DNA of 64,000 nucleotides, taken from positions 744,001 to 808,000 of the forward strand of contig NZ_CP141059.1 of the NCBI RefSeq assembly GCF_034661235.1, given 5' to 3'. The notes under the pieces are model-generated. The model ran no database searches and had not been told where the DNA came from. It worked only from the letters and a program-made list of their open reading frames with translations. The DNA is from Nocardioides bizhenqiangii (GTDB lineage Bacteria > Actinomycetota > Actinomycetes > Propionibacteriales > Nocardioidaceae). Shown piece by piece: positions 7,822-15,547 of the stretch. The position numbers were made by a program, and so were the translations under genes. Position 1 is the first letter of the stretch; the number at the start of each line of letters is the position of its first letter.

Positions 7822-8589
7822 ATGGCGCTGTTCGACGTCGCGGCCGATTCCTATGTGAGGTTCATGGGCCGCTTCTCGACGCCGTTGTCGGTCCCGTTCG
7901 CCGACATCGGGCTGGCGGGGGTCGACTCGTCGGCGCGGGTGCTCGACGTCGGCTGCGGTCCCGGCATCCTGACCAGCGAGCTGGTGAAGCGCCAGGGCGA
8001 GGCCAACGTGAGCGCGGTCGACCCGGTCGAGGCGTTCGTGCAGGCGGCCGCTGCGTCGTACCCCGCCGCCGACGTACGCGTCGCCGCGGCCGAGGCCCTG
8101 CCCTACCCCGACGACACCTTCGGAGCGACCCTCGCCCAGCTCGTCGTCCACTTCATGAGCGACCCCGTCGCCGGGGTCGGCGAGATGGTGCGCGTGACCG
8201 CACCCGGCGGTCGCGTCTCCGCCTGCGTGTGGGACAACGCCGGTGGCACCGGCGCATCGTCGTCGTTCTGGCGGGTGGTGCAGCGATACGACCCGGAGGC
8301 CGAGGGCGAGAAGGCGCGGCCGGGCTCGTGGGGAGGCGACCTGACCCGGATGTTCACCGACGCCGGCCTGCAGGACGTCGAGGAGACCCTGCTGACCGTG
8401 CGCCGGGATTTCGCCACCTTCGAGGAGTGGTGGGAGCCGTTCACCCTGGGCGTCGGCCCGGCCGGGGCCTACGTCCGCAGCCTCAACCAGATCGAGCAGA
8501 CCGGCCTGATGGGCGCGCTGCGCGAGGAGCACGGCGGCGGCCCGATCACGATCCAGGCGAGTGCCTGGACCGCGACCGGGCTCGTCTGA
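7822..8589 (+). CDS. Class I SAM-dependent methyltransferase
   Basis: A 255-residue protein with the class I methyltransferase core. Motif I is VLDVGCGPGILT near residues 41-52, an acidic residue ends strand 2 (VSAVDP), and VAAAEALPYPDDTFG is motif II/III, as in ubiE/type 11 methyltransferases. The region after residue 150 (GASSSFWRVVQRYDPEAEG) probably forms a substrate lid. It transfers a methyl group from S-adenosylmethionine to an unknown acceptor. The ATG at 7822 is preferred to an in-frame start 12 codons upstream because the domain starts immediately (MALFDVAADSYVRFMGR). It converges with the WhiB gene. Confidence 0.85.
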   Translation: MALFDVAADSYVRFMGRFSTPLSVPFADIGLAGVDSSARVLDVGCGPGILTSELVKRQGEANVSAVDPVEAFVQAAAASYPAADVRVAAAEALPYPDDTFGATLAQLVVHFMSDPVAGVGEMVRVTAPGGRVSACVWDNAGGTGASSSFWRVVQRYDPEAEGEKARPGSWGGDLTRMFTDAGLQDVEETLLTVRRDFATFEEWWEPFTLGVGPAGAYVRSLNQIEQTGLMGALREEHGGGPITIQASAWTATGLV

Positions 8590-8602
8590 CCGGACGACGC
8601 CG

Positions 8603-8932
8603 TCAGGCCGCGGTGCCTACCTTCGGCGGCCGGCCCCGACGCGGAACGCCGGCCTGCGGCTTGCCGCTTTCCAGCAGCACGCCGCCCCAGACGCCGTACT
8701 CGTCCCGTGCCTGGCCGAGGGCGAGGCAGAGCTCCCGCACGGGGCAGGCGGCGCAGATCGCCAGGGCCGCCGCAAGGCTCGCGTCGTCGGTCGGGTGGAA
8801 CAGGTCGGGGTCCGGGTGGTCCGCGCAGGCCCACACGAGCGTCGGGTCGTGCGGGGTCGGTGCGGTGAAGGCGATGGTCACGCCCTTGGTGTCGAACCGG
8901 TCCTCGTGGATCGAGATCTTCCGTGCCGTCAT
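8603..8932 (-). CDS. WhiB-family iron-sulfur regulator with AT-hook
   Basis: This 109-residue protein has the four WhiB Cys that hold a [4Fe-4S] cluster: Cys36 (WACADHPD), Cys60, Cys63 and Cys69 (ICAACPVRELCLA). The GVWGG turn at 80-84, used for binding the sigma-A region 4, follows. A C-terminal AT-hook-like motif RRGRPPK is at 98-104. WhiB proteins are actinobacteria-specific transcription regulators responding to redox or NO. The AT-hook resembles that of the WhiB7 and WhiB2 branches, but the class cannot be fixed without a tree. A good Shine-Dalgarno (GAGGTGAC region) precedes the ATG. A terminator and a small unknown gene lie upstream. Confidence 0.9.
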   Translation of the reverse strand: MTARKISIHEDRFDTKGVTIAFTAPTPHDPTLVWACADHPDPDLFHPTDDASLAAALAICAACPVRELCLALGQARDEYGVWGGVLLESGKPQAGVPRRGRPPKVGTAA

Positions 8933-8983
8933 CGCCTGTCACCTCCTCGTGGTCGGGGGCGATGGGTGGGATGGGTGCTGTCG

Positions 8984-9031
8984 AGAAAAATGCAGAAGGG
9001 CCACTCCTGCGGCGATGCGCTGGAGCGGCCC
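8984..9031 (-). terminator. Rho-independent terminator
   Basis: Read on the minus strand, a hairpin with arms GGGCC-GCTCC and GGAG-TGGCCC (one mismatch, 8998-9031) is followed after a short gap by TTTTT (8986-8990). It lies between the 53-residue gene and whiB and should end transcription of the former. Confidence 0.55.
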
Positions 9032-9055
9032 GGTGTCCCGGTGCGATGGATGCAC

Positions 9056-9217
9056 CTACTCCACGGGCGACTCCAGCGTGAGCGGCAGTTCCTGGCCGTC
9101 GGTCCTGCGCGCGCGCAGGTCGAGGCCGGAGCCGCCGAGCTCCGGGCACTTGTGGGCAGCACCCGACGCGCGGACCGCACTGCGGTTCGCGTCGATGAAG
9201 GTGCGATAGGTGCCCAC
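9056..9217 (-). CDS. Small conserved-looking protein of unknown function
   Basis: A 53-residue ORF beginning with GTG at 9217 (VGTYRTFIDANRSAVRA). AAGGGA lies about six bases upstream, which supports translation, and a terminator-like hairpin directly follows the stop. The sequence has one Cys and a mixed charge, no membrane segment and no motif I recognise. It is on the same strand as whiB, 124 bp upstream, but the terminator suggests a separate transcript. The region upstream is a complex inverted repeat. The good ribosome-binding site and terminator are the reasons for calling it; function is unknown. Confidence 0.5.
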   Translation of the reverse strand: MGTYRTFIDANRSAVRASGAAHKCPELGGSGLDLRARRTDGQELPLTLESPVE

Positions 9218-9316
9218 GTCATGTCCCTTCTGGTGATGCTGCTGGTGGCGCGCCCGGGTACGTCCCGGACAGGAAAAGGGTAGAACCCCCGATGCGCTCC
9301 GGCCTAACGCATTACC

Positions 9317-9447
9317 CGCGAATCGGGAGAGTTGGACCCGCGAATCGTGGAAGATTGCCCGTCGAGTCCGGACGACTCGACGGGCAAACCTCACCGATTC
9401 GCGGCGCCAACTCCATCGATTCGCGGGGGAATCTTCGACGATTCGCG
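9317..9447. repeat. Phased CGCGAATCG repeat with central hairpin
   Basis: Five 9-bp copies of one motif lie here. CGCGAATCG is at 9317 and 9339; its reverse complement CGATTCGCG is at 9395, 9417 and 9439. Within each half the copies are exactly 22 bp apart, two helical turns. Between the halves is a perfect 11-bp stem (9357-9367 with 9375-9385, GCCCGTCGAGT) with a 7-nt loop. The spacers fall into two types, one with GAGTTGG and one with GAAGATT, and each type occurs in both orientations. The block fills most of the gap between the small gene at 9056 and the gene ending at 9449. Confidence 0.85.
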
Positions 9448-9448
9448 G

Positions 9449-9943
9449 TCAGGTCTCGCGCCGGGCGCCGGGTGCGCCGGGGCCGGGCACCGAGCCGGGG
9501 GGAGGTGGCCCGAGCTGTCCGGTGCGGATCCAGTCGATGGCGAAGTCGTGCGGGTTGAGCGGATCGACCATCACCCCGAGCTTCGAGCCGGGCTGCATCC
9601 GGGCCATGTGCATCGCCGCGACCACGTGATCGCAGGTGACGATGTAGGGCTCGGTGCCGTCCGCGCGCTCGACGCGTGCCTGGATGCGGACGACGGGCGA
9701 GGTGTTGGCGTAGGTCCCCACCTGCCACGACCCGTCCACGGTCGCCACCGCCGGCAGTCCCTCGCCGTTGGTGAGCTGGAGGTGCCGTGACATCCGCAGG
9801 CCGAGGTCGGTGTTGTCGGCCGCTTCCTTCATCTGGTTCGGGATGTCCGCGATCTGTCCGAAGAACGACGACGGCTTGCCCTGTTGCTCGAGGTGCTGCT
9901 GGTTGGCGCGGTACATCCGCTGCCAGTCGCCGAAGAGTCCCAT
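9449..9943 (-). CDS. Unknown protein, paired with downstream-strand partner at 9958
   Basis: A 164-residue soluble protein starting MGLFGDWQRMYRANQQHLEQ. The N-terminal third is helical and Gln-rich, the middle is strand-rich (LPAVATVDGSWQVGTYANTS, then PVVRIQARVERADG). The C-terminus is proline- and glycine-rich (GPPPPGSVPGPGAPG) and looks disordered. No catalytic motif is visible. It lies 14 bp downstream of another unknown gene that also starts with a short M-G-x-F-helix, and the two are probably co-transcribed. The phased repeat described at 9317 begins right after its stop codon. Confidence 0.6.
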   Translation of the reverse strand: MGLFGDWQRMYRANQQHLEQQGKPSSFFGQIADIPNQMKEAADNTDLGLRMSRHLQLTNGEGLPAVATVDGSWQVGTYANTSPVVRIQARVERADGTEPYIVTCDHVVAAMHMARMQPGSKLGVMVDPLNPHDFAIDWIRTGQLGPPPPGSVPGPGAPGARRET

Positions 9944-9957
9944 GGTCGGGTGCCCGG

Positions 9958-10359
9958 TCAGTAGCCGAGGAACTTGCGGAACTGCTGCCCCACGGCCTGC
10001 GACTGGCCCATCCGGGCGACCCAGCCGTCCAGCGCTGCCTTGGCATCCGCGGCGGACACGCCCTTCTCGCCCGCGAGGGTGATCAGGCCGGCCTCGTCGT
10101 TGATCCCGCGCGTCTGCGCCTCGCGGGCCCAGTCGGCGTAGTCCTGGAGCGACACGCCGTTGATCGGCTCCCAGATCGGGTCGTTCTCCGCGACCGAGCG
10201 GGTCGACGGCCCGCCGAACGCGGCCGGGTCGACCGGGCCGGCGCCCTGCACGTGCACCATGCCGTCGCCCTGGCCTTGCTGGCCCTGTCCCTGCGCGGCC
10301 TGCTGGGCCGCCGCGGCCTGACCGGTGAGCGCGTCCTTGGCCTTGCTGAAGAATCCCAT
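9958..10359 (-). CDS. Unknown small helical protein
   Basis: This 133-residue protein starts MGFFSKAKDALTGQ, continues with an Ala/Gln/Gly-rich low-complexity stretch (QQAAQGQGQQGQGDG), and ends with a compact helical domain (SLQDYADWAREAQTRGIND, then GEKGVSAADAKAALDGW). Two ATG codons are adjacent; I chose the second (10359) because GGAAGG is seven bases before it. No family is recognised. It is the upstream member of a two-gene unit with 9449-9943. Confidence 0.6.
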   Translation of the reverse strand: MGFFSKAKDALTGQAAAAQQAAQGQGQQGQGDGMVHVQGAGPVDPAAFGGPSTRSVAENDPIWEPINGVSLQDYADWAREAQTRGINDEAGLITLAGEKGVSAADAKAALDGWVARMGQSQAVGQQFRKFLGY

Positions 10360-10513
10360 CATGTCCCCTTCCGGCCGCCTCGCGGCCTTGGTCAACCCCC
10401 ACCCGAGAAGGTAGAGCCCGCGAGTGGGGCCCGACAGGACCTCACGTCTCAAGGTCGTCTCAAGAATGTAAAGACCATCCCGATGGGCCATGTTCTCCGG
10501 CGCCGTCGTGCCC

Positions 10514-10519
10514 TACTTT
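10514..10519 (+). promoter_or_regulatory. Leaderless-type -10 hexamer (TACTTT)
   Basis: TACTTT lies seven bases upstream of the ATG at 10527 with no intervening ribosome-binding site. Confidence 0.4.
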
Positions 10520-10526
10520 TCGGACC

Positions 10527-11267
10527 ATGGCAGACCAGCCGGACCCACCGGACCCACCGGAGAAGTGGCGCGTCTACGAAGAGGACAAGACCCCGGACCC
10601 GGAGCCCCCACCGGAACCGCCCAAGGTTCCGTACGGCGACGCGCCGCCTGCCGTGCCCTACGGACAGCAGCAGTCCTACAACCCGGTCTTTGTGACGACG
10701 TCCTCGAGCTCCGCGCCGAAGATCGTCCTGCTCGTGGTCGCCGTGGCAGTCCTCGGCGTCGTCGCGGCCGCTGCGGTCGCGATCTTCGCCGCGGTCGACG
10801 GTGGGGTGGCCGGCCTCGGCGGGATCGACGCCAAGAGCCCCGACGACTTCGAGGAGTTCGTCGACCAGGTGGAGGAAGACACCGGGAGCACGGAGGTGTT
10901 CTGGGTCGGGCTCTACGACGGTTACATCATCGTGGATGTCCCCTACACCGACGAACCGGGTGAGGATCGAGAAGTCAGCTACCGCTGGGACGGGGGTGGA
11001 CTGGAGAAGTCGAGCCAGGGGACCTCCACCGACCAGCTGTTCGACCTGACGGAGATCAATCCTGAGATCATCGACGGCATCTGCGACCCGCTCCTCGACC
11101 TGGCACAGGGTGCGACGGCGGCAGACTGCTACGTCTTCATCACCAAGCCCGGGCCACCGTTCGGCGGTGAGGCCTGGTTCCGCACGAGCGCACAGGACGA
11201 GTTCAACCGGAACTACAGCATCGACTACGACAAGGACGGCAACGAAGTCGGCCGCACCGTTCCGTAG
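10527..11267 (+). CDS. Single-pass membrane protein with proline-rich cytoplasmic N-terminus
   Basis: A 246-residue protein of three parts. Residues 1-65 are Pro/Glu/Tyr-rich (PDPPDPPEKWRVYEEDK, VPYGQQQSYNP) and likely disordered in the cytoplasm. Residues about 66-90 form one transmembrane helix (IVLLVVAVAVLGVVAAAAVA). The rest is an acidic extracytoplasmic domain with two Cys (GICDP, DCYVF) that could form a disulfide. This arrangement is common among actinobacterial membrane proteins of unknown role. It stands alone; its 3' neighbour is convergent. I see no enzymatic motif. Confidence 0.65.
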   Translation: MADQPDPPDPPEKWRVYEEDKTPDPEPPPEPPKVPYGDAPPAVPYGQQQSYNPVFVTTSSSSAPKIVLLVVAVAVLGVVAAAAVAIFAAVDGGVAGLGGIDAKSPDDFEEFVDQVEEDTGSTEVFWVGLYDGYIIVDVPYTDEPGEDREVSYRWDGGGLEKSSQGTSTDQLFDLTEINPEIIDGICDPLLDLAQGATAADCYVFITKPGPPFGGEAWFRTSAQDEFNRNYSIDYDKDGNEVGRTVP

Positions 11268-11303
11268 CAGCGCTGCCTGGTCGAATCGTCGGCTTCCGGT
11301 GGA

Positions 11304-11723
11304 TCAGGCGCTCAGGCTGTCGATCTCGTCCAGCGGCACGGGCACCAGCCGGTCGTCGTTGGCAGCGTGCACGACCTCGCACGGGACTCCGGCTACCTGC
11401 GCGGCGGCGTACAAGGCCGCTGCCCAGAGCCGGTCGGACCGGTCGAGGCCGCCGCGGCCCGGCCGGGTCCGCAGGAACGCCACCCGCCCGCCCGGCACCT
11501 GGTCGGTCGTCCACTCGGCGAGGAGGTCGAGCAGCTCGGGGGCGGTCGGATCGGGCACCAGCCTGCCGTCGGGGACCGGCACCTCGATCAACGTCTTGTG
11601 CGGCCGTCCGTCGGGATGGAGGAAGACGATCCAGAGGCTGGTGCGGGTGAAGCCGAGCGGTTCCATCAGTCCCCGCCAGACCCGCTCGAGGTCGGCCTGG
11701 CTGTTGATGTGCTCATCGGTCAT
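11304..11723 (-). CDS. Conserved-looking soluble protein, unknown function
   Basis: A 139-residue protein starting MTDEHINSQADLERVWRGLM. It contains a strand-turn-strand region (LWIVFLHPDGRPHKTLIEVP) and a helical C-terminal half ending with VPVPLDEIDSLSA. The sequence VAFLRTRPGRGGLDRSDRLW is suggestive of a conserved surface, but I cannot name a family. No signal peptide or membrane segment is present. An in-frame start ten codons upstream is possible; the ATG at 11723 is preferred because CAGGGT lies seven bases before it. Confidence 0.5.
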   Translation of the reverse strand: MTDEHINSQADLERVWRGLMEPLGFTRTSLWIVFLHPDGRPHKTLIEVPVPDGRLVPDPTAPELLDLLAEWTTDQVPGGRVAFLRTRPGRGGLDRSDRLWAAALYAAAQVAGVPCEVVHAANDDRLVPVPLDEIDSLSA

Positions 11724-11782
11724 GCCGGACACCCTGCGCGGCTCCGGCGGCATGCGGCAGGGGGTCGGTCAGCTGTCCACAG

Positions 11783-11826
11783 GGTCTCGATACGCCCTCG
11801 CCTAGCGGCTCGGGCTACTCGACCAC
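11783..11826. repeat. Dispersed palindromic element overlapping the mug stop codon
   Basis: A single 44-bp copy, starting GGTCTCGATACGCC and ending GGCTACTCGACCACC. On the minus strand it reads GGTGGTCGAGTAGCC, and the TAG in this arm is the stop codon of the uracil-DNA glycosylase gene. Confidence 0.9.
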
Positions 11827-12405
11827 CGAAAGCCCGGCGGCACGGGCGACCTCGACGTACGCCCTGGCCAGGCTCTCCACCGTCTCGTGGGCGTTGAGGC
11901 CGCTCGGGTTGGGCACGACCCACAGCTCGGCGCCGGCGAGCGGGGTGGGCTGGCGGCCGAGGACGGCCTTCGGGAGGCCGAAGGCGGTCCGGTAGGCGGT
12001 GATCCCGGCGACCGCGACCACCCGCGGCCGGAGCCGCTCGACCAGCGCCGTGAGCGCGGCCCCGCCCTCCTTCAGCTCGGCAGGGCTGAGCTCGGAGGCC
12101 TTGGCGGTGGCCCGCCGCGCCAGGTTGGTGATGCCGATGCCCCGCTCGCGGAGCACGTCGCGCTCGGCGTCGGTCATCCCGGCTGCGGCGTCGATCGGCT
12201 CGGTGATCACGCCGCCGCGCAGCAGCGCCGGATAGAACCGGTTGCCCGGGTGCGCGAAGTGGGTCTGCGTCGCCGCCGTCCACAGACCCGGGTTGATGCC
12301 CACGAAGAGCAGCTTGAGGTCGTGCTCCGGGGCCGTCGGCAGCAGGTCGGGGACGACGGCATCGCGGAAGGACTCGAGCTCGGCGCGGGAGAAGGTACGA
12401 CGCAC
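11815..12405 (-). CDS. mug: G/U mismatch-specific uracil-DNA glycosylase
   Basis: A 196-residue member of the MUG/TDG branch of the uracil-DNA glycosylase superfamily. Motif A is FVGINPGL at 34-41, with Asn38 positioned as the catalytic residue. The intercalation/loop motif VVPNPSGLNAH is near residue 165. The enzyme removes uracil or ethenocytosine opposite guanine and starts base-excision repair. Length is slightly above E. coli Mug (168 aa). The GTG at 12405 gives the natural N-terminus. The last residues (SVVE) and the stop codon come from the palindromic repeat element at 11783-11826, so the 3' end may have been remodelled. Confidence 0.85.
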   Translation of the reverse strand: MRRTFSRAELESFRDAVVPDLLPTAPEHDLKLLFVGINPGLWTAATQTHFAHPGNRFYPALLRGGVITEPIDAAAGMTDAERDVLRERGIGITNLARRATAKASELSPAELKEGGAALTALVERLRPRVVAVAGITAYRTAFGLPKAVLGRQPTPLAGAELWVVPNPSGLNAHETVESLARAYVEVARAAGLSVVE

Positions 12406-12569
12406 CGGCCCAGTCTGCCTGCTTGTAAGCCGAGCGCGTCTCCGGTGCCGCCGCCGAGAATTGGCAAGCCGTAGCCAGCTTGCAGCGAGGCGACCGGCAG
12501 CGACACCTCCCGCCGCGCTGCCGGCGCCGGGTGAGGAACCGAACCCCGGGCGCTACCGTCCGAGTCATC

Positions 12570-13055
12570 ATGAAGCGCTACCTCGGGACCCTCGTCCTCA
12601 TCGGCGCCCTCGTCGGCTTGGCCGGCTGCGGCGACGACCCCGACGACCGCGCCGACGTTCGCGCCGACGATCCGGCGAACACGCCGCCGAGTGAGACGGA
12701 ACAGCCCGCCGACCTGGAGGTCGTCGACATCGTCTCCGGGGTTGCTGCCGGCGGCGACGTGGCGGAGACCGCGACCATCATCGAGAGCGAGGCCGTGCTC
12801 GGGCGCTACCTCGACCAGTTCCGGTCGCCGACCCTCGTCGACGAGCTCATGGCCGTGGTCGAGACCGCCGACCCCGTCGAGGGTCGGGTGATCGGGCTGG
12901 CGGTCATCGAGGTCTCCTGCAACGAGCCGCCGTCGGCCCACGTGACGCAGGTGGGCGGCCGGTTCTTCGTCACCGCCGGCAAGGTCGTGAACCCCCACCC
13001 CGAGTGCTACGCCCCCGTCACCAGCGTCGCCGTCCTGGACCTCCCGGCCCGTTGA
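12570..13055 (+). CDS. Putative lipoprotein
   Basis: A 161-residue exported protein. The N-terminus is a lipoprotein signal: Lys-Arg, a hydrophobic stretch (YLGTLVLIGALVG) and a lipobox LAGC with Cys20 as the lipidated residue. A linker rich in Asp, Pro and Thr follows, then an alpha/beta domain with two more Cys (VSCNEPP, HPECYAP). It should sit on the outer face of the membrane. TACCGT lies ten bases upstream of the ATG. No family is recognised. The 3' neighbour is convergent with only 10 bp between the stop codons. Confidence 0.75.
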   Translation: MKRYLGTLVLIGALVGLAGCGDDPDDRADVRADDPANTPPSETEQPADLEVVDIVSGVAAGGDVAETATIIESEAVLGRYLDQFRSPTLVDELMAVVETADPVEGRVIGLAVIEVSCNEPPSAHVTQVGGRFFVTAGKVVNPHPECYAPVTSVAVLDLPAR

Positions 13056-13065
13056 ACGGCAGCGG

Positions 13066-14334
13066 TCACGGGTTGTAGACGACCTCGAGCCCGTTGGGCA
13101 CCGGCCGTTGCGCACCGTCGGACGGCGAGTTGATGACCCGGAGGTCGCCGTTGCGGACCGCCGCGAGCGTGGTGGATCCGCCGCCGTCGAGGTTGAGGGC
13201 GTCCTCGGCGCCCAGGCGCATCATCATCCGCCCGAGCTCGACCATCGTGAAGCCGCGGCTGAAGTCCTGCCGGCCGTCCACCACGAGGAAGATCAGCTCC
13301 TTGGTATCCCGATCGACCCCGACCGCCGTACGCGGGTGCATCTCGCCGTCGTCGGACACCAGCAGCTGACGCTTCTTGATCAGCAGCGCGTTGCCGGTGA
13401 TCGCTACCGCCACCTTCCCACCCAGCCGACGGCGGACCGCGACCCGGGTGCCGACCTTCAACGCCTCGAGCTTGTCCTCGGCATGGTCTCCGCGCGCGAT
13501 CAGGAAGATGCCCTTGATGCCGGTCCTGCTCGGGAGCGCCTCCCGGTTGGCGACCACCGTGCCGTCGACGATCTGCACGAACCGCACCTGTCGGCGCTGC
13601 TCGTCGGTCCAGCCGTAGCCGACCGCCCGCCCGAACCGCCAGTCGTAGATGCCGGTGCCGCCGACCTTGACCCGCGGCGAGTTGTAGTTGGTGACGACGA
13701 TCCCGGGTCGGTCCACGACCTCGGCCACCAGCGGGAGCTCGCCCACGTGCCACTTGCCCTCGGTGTTGACCGAGAGCGCGTTGTTCCATCCCGAGTCGAT
13801 CGCGTTCCAGAGCACGTCGCCGCGGCGCTCGCGACCGATGCCGAGCGGGGCGCCGGTGTCGTAGATGTCGAAGAAGTCGCCGTTGATCCCCGCCACGACC
13901 TTCGGAGTGCTGGACAGCATCGAGGTGACCGTCTGCCGGCGGCGGACGCGGTCGCCGTTGGAGTAGTCGACCCTGATGCCGGGCGCCCTCCACCTCACCC
14001 GCGTCACGAAGTAGCGCACCGGGCCGCGGCGGGTGCGCGCGTCCCACGCGGTGATGGTGACCCCCGGCGCCGGCTTGTAAGAGAAGCGTTGGGTCCGCCC
14101 CAGCACGGCGCGCTGTCCGGGTACCGCCGGCGGCGCGATCGGCCCGCGCACCTGGTCGGAGGTCTGCCACGTCTGCGGGTCGTCGGGGTCCGACCCCGGT
14201 GCGACCCTCGGAGCCGCTGCCTGCTGGGCCGCCGGCGGCTTGGACGGGTCCGAGGGGCCGTCGTCGAGGAAGACCACTGCGCCGGCGGTCGCCAGGAGGG
14301 ACAACACGACGAGTTCCGGCAGCAGGCGACGCAT
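13066..14334 (-). CDS. Phosphodiester glycosidase family exported protein (NAGPA-like)
   Basis: A 422-residue protein with an N-terminal membrane anchor or signal (LPELVVLSLLATAGAVVFL) followed by a Pro/Ala-rich linker and a NAGPA domain (phosphodiester glycosidase, DUF2233). Hallmarks are VVAGINGDFFDIYDTGAPLG near residue 155, HPRTAVGVDRD near 330 and ALNLDGGGSTTLA near 385. Family members hydrolyse N-acetylglucosamine-1-phosphodiester bonds, and bacterial forms are linked to cell-wall glycopolymers or exopolysaccharides. The substrate here is unknown. TAACCT lies seven bases before the ATG on this strand. The gene is divergent from the DNA methyltransferase; the two start codons are about 40 bp apart. 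Confidence 0.8.
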   Translation of the reverse strand: MRRLLPELVVLSLLATAGAVVFLDDGPSDPSKPPAAQQAAAPRVAPGSDPDDPQTWQTSDQVRGPIAPPAVPGQRAVLGRTQRFSYKPAPGVTITAWDARTRRGPVRYFVTRVRWRAPGIRVDYSNGDRVRRRQTVTSMLSSTPKVVAGINGDFFDIYDTGAPLGIGRERRGDVLWNAIDSGWNNALSVNTEGKWHVGELPLVAEVVDRPGIVVTNYNSPRVKVGGTGIYDWRFGRAVGYGWTDEQRRQVRFVQIVDGTVVANREALPSRTGIKGIFLIARGDHAEDKLEALKVGTRVAVRRRLGGKVAVAITGNALLIKKRQLLVSDDGEMHPRTAVGVDRDTKELIFLVVDGRQDFSRGFTMVELGRMMMRLGAEDALNLDGGGSTTLAAVRNGDLRVINSPSDGAQRPVPNGLEVVYNP

Positions 14335-14341
14335 GCCGTCC

Positions 14342-14347
14342 AGGTTA
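14342..14347 (-). promoter_or_regulatory. Leaderless-type -10 hexamer (TAACCT)
   Basis: TAACCT on the minus strand ends seven bases before the ATG at 14334, in the short region shared with the divergent methyltransferase gene. Confidence 0.4.
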
Positions 14348-14374
14348 AGAAATCTGGCGGCCACGTCCGGGATG

Positions 14375-15547
14375 ATGGGTCGCGTGTCGAGCGGTCCGTG
14401 CAACACCTTCGCCGAGGGCGACAACCTCGAGGTGCTCGCCGGCCTGCCCGCGGCGTCGTACGATCTCGTCTACATCGACCCGCCCTACAACACCGGCAGC
14501 GCGTTCGCCTACCGCGACAGCTTCGCCGGGCACCAGGCGTGGACGGACATGATGCGGCCGCGGCTCGAGGCCGGTCGGCGGGTGCTGGCCGACACCGGCG
14601 CGATCTTCGTCAGCATCGACGACCACGAGGTCGCGCACCTGCGGCTGCTGCTCGACGAGGTGTACGGCGAGCCCAACTTCCTCGCGCAGGTCGTGGTCAA
14701 CCTCAATCCCAAGGGACGCCAGCTGGGCAGCGGCTTCGCGACGTCGCACGAGTACGTCCTCGTCTACGCCAAGGACGCGCGGCAGTGCGTGCTCGACGCG
14801 TCGAGCACCGACCTGGTCCTCGAGGGAGACTTCCCGCTGGTGGCCGAGGACGGGCGTCGCTACCGACGGCTGCCGCTGCGCAACACCAACAAGAAGTTCA
14901 ATCCGCTGACCGCACCGACGCTGCACTTCGCGATCTGGGGCGACCCGGAGACCGGCGAGGTCCGGACCTCGCCGTTCGACGGCGCGGGCGAGATCAAGCC
15001 GGTCTTCGGTGACGGGTCGCCCGCGGTCTGGCGCTGGTCGCGGCCGCGGATCGACGAGCGTCCCGGTGACCTGGTGTGCCGCCGGGTGCGCGGCGCGACG
15101 GGCGACCGGGTCGACGTCTTCCAGCGCGACTGGCGGCACCCGACCGGCGGCGCGCGCCGCAAGAAGCTGCGCACCATCTGGCTCGCCGAGGAGGTCGGCT
15201 CGACCGACACGGCGGTCGCCGAGCTGAAGGAGATCCTGGGCCACGTCTTCGAGTCACCGAAGCCGACCGGGCTGGTCCGCCGGATCCTCGACACCATGCC
15301 CGACGACGCCCGGGTCCTCGACTACTTCGCGGGCAGCGGGACCACGGGACACGCCGTCGCGCTGGCCAACGCGGCCGACGGCGGGCGTCGTACCTGCCTC
15401 TCCATCAACCAACCGGAGCCGGTCCGCCCGGGCTCCAACGCCGACCTGGCCGGCTTCCGCACCGTCGCCGATGTCACGCGCGCCCGGCTCCGCGCGGTGG
15501 CGGAGCGGGTGGGCGGGGGATACGCGGAACACTCGGTCGTCGAGTAG
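14375..15547 (+). CDS. Beta-class (type III Mod-like) adenine DNA methyltransferase, solitary
   Basis: A 390-residue DNA methyltransferase. The catalytic motif IV DPPYNTG is at residues 35-41 and the SAM-binding motif I FAGSGTTGHA lies near residue 330. The order IV before I defines the beta class. Between them, INPKGRQ-like (NLNPKGRQLGSGFATSHEY) and WRWSRPRID segments resemble Mod subunits of type III systems and mycobacterial MamA-like enzymes. Mod proteins are usually longer (about 550-650 aa) with extra sequence after motif I. Here the protein stops about 60 residues after motif I, and its last residues (HSVVE) come from the palindromic repeat. No restriction gene is adjacent. ATG at 14372, ATG at 14375 and GTG at 14384 are all possible starts. 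Confidence 0.8.
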   Translation: MGRVSSGPCNTFAEGDNLEVLAGLPAASYDLVYIDPPYNTGSAFAYRDSFAGHQAWTDMMRPRLEAGRRVLADTGAIFVSIDDHEVAHLRLLLDEVYGEPNFLAQVVVNLNPKGRQLGSGFATSHEYVLVYAKDARQCVLDASSTDLVLEGDFPLVAEDGRRYRRLPLRNTNKKFNPLTAPTLHFAIWGDPETGEVRTSPFDGAGEIKPVFGDGSPAVWRWSRPRIDERPGDLVCRRVRGATGDRVDVFQRDWRHPTGGARRKKLRTIWLAEEVGSTDTAVAELKEILGHVFESPKPTGLVRRILDTMPDDARVLDYFAGSGTTGHAVALANAADGGRRTCLSINQPEPVRPGSNADLAGFRTVADVTRARLRAVAERVGGGYAEHSVVE

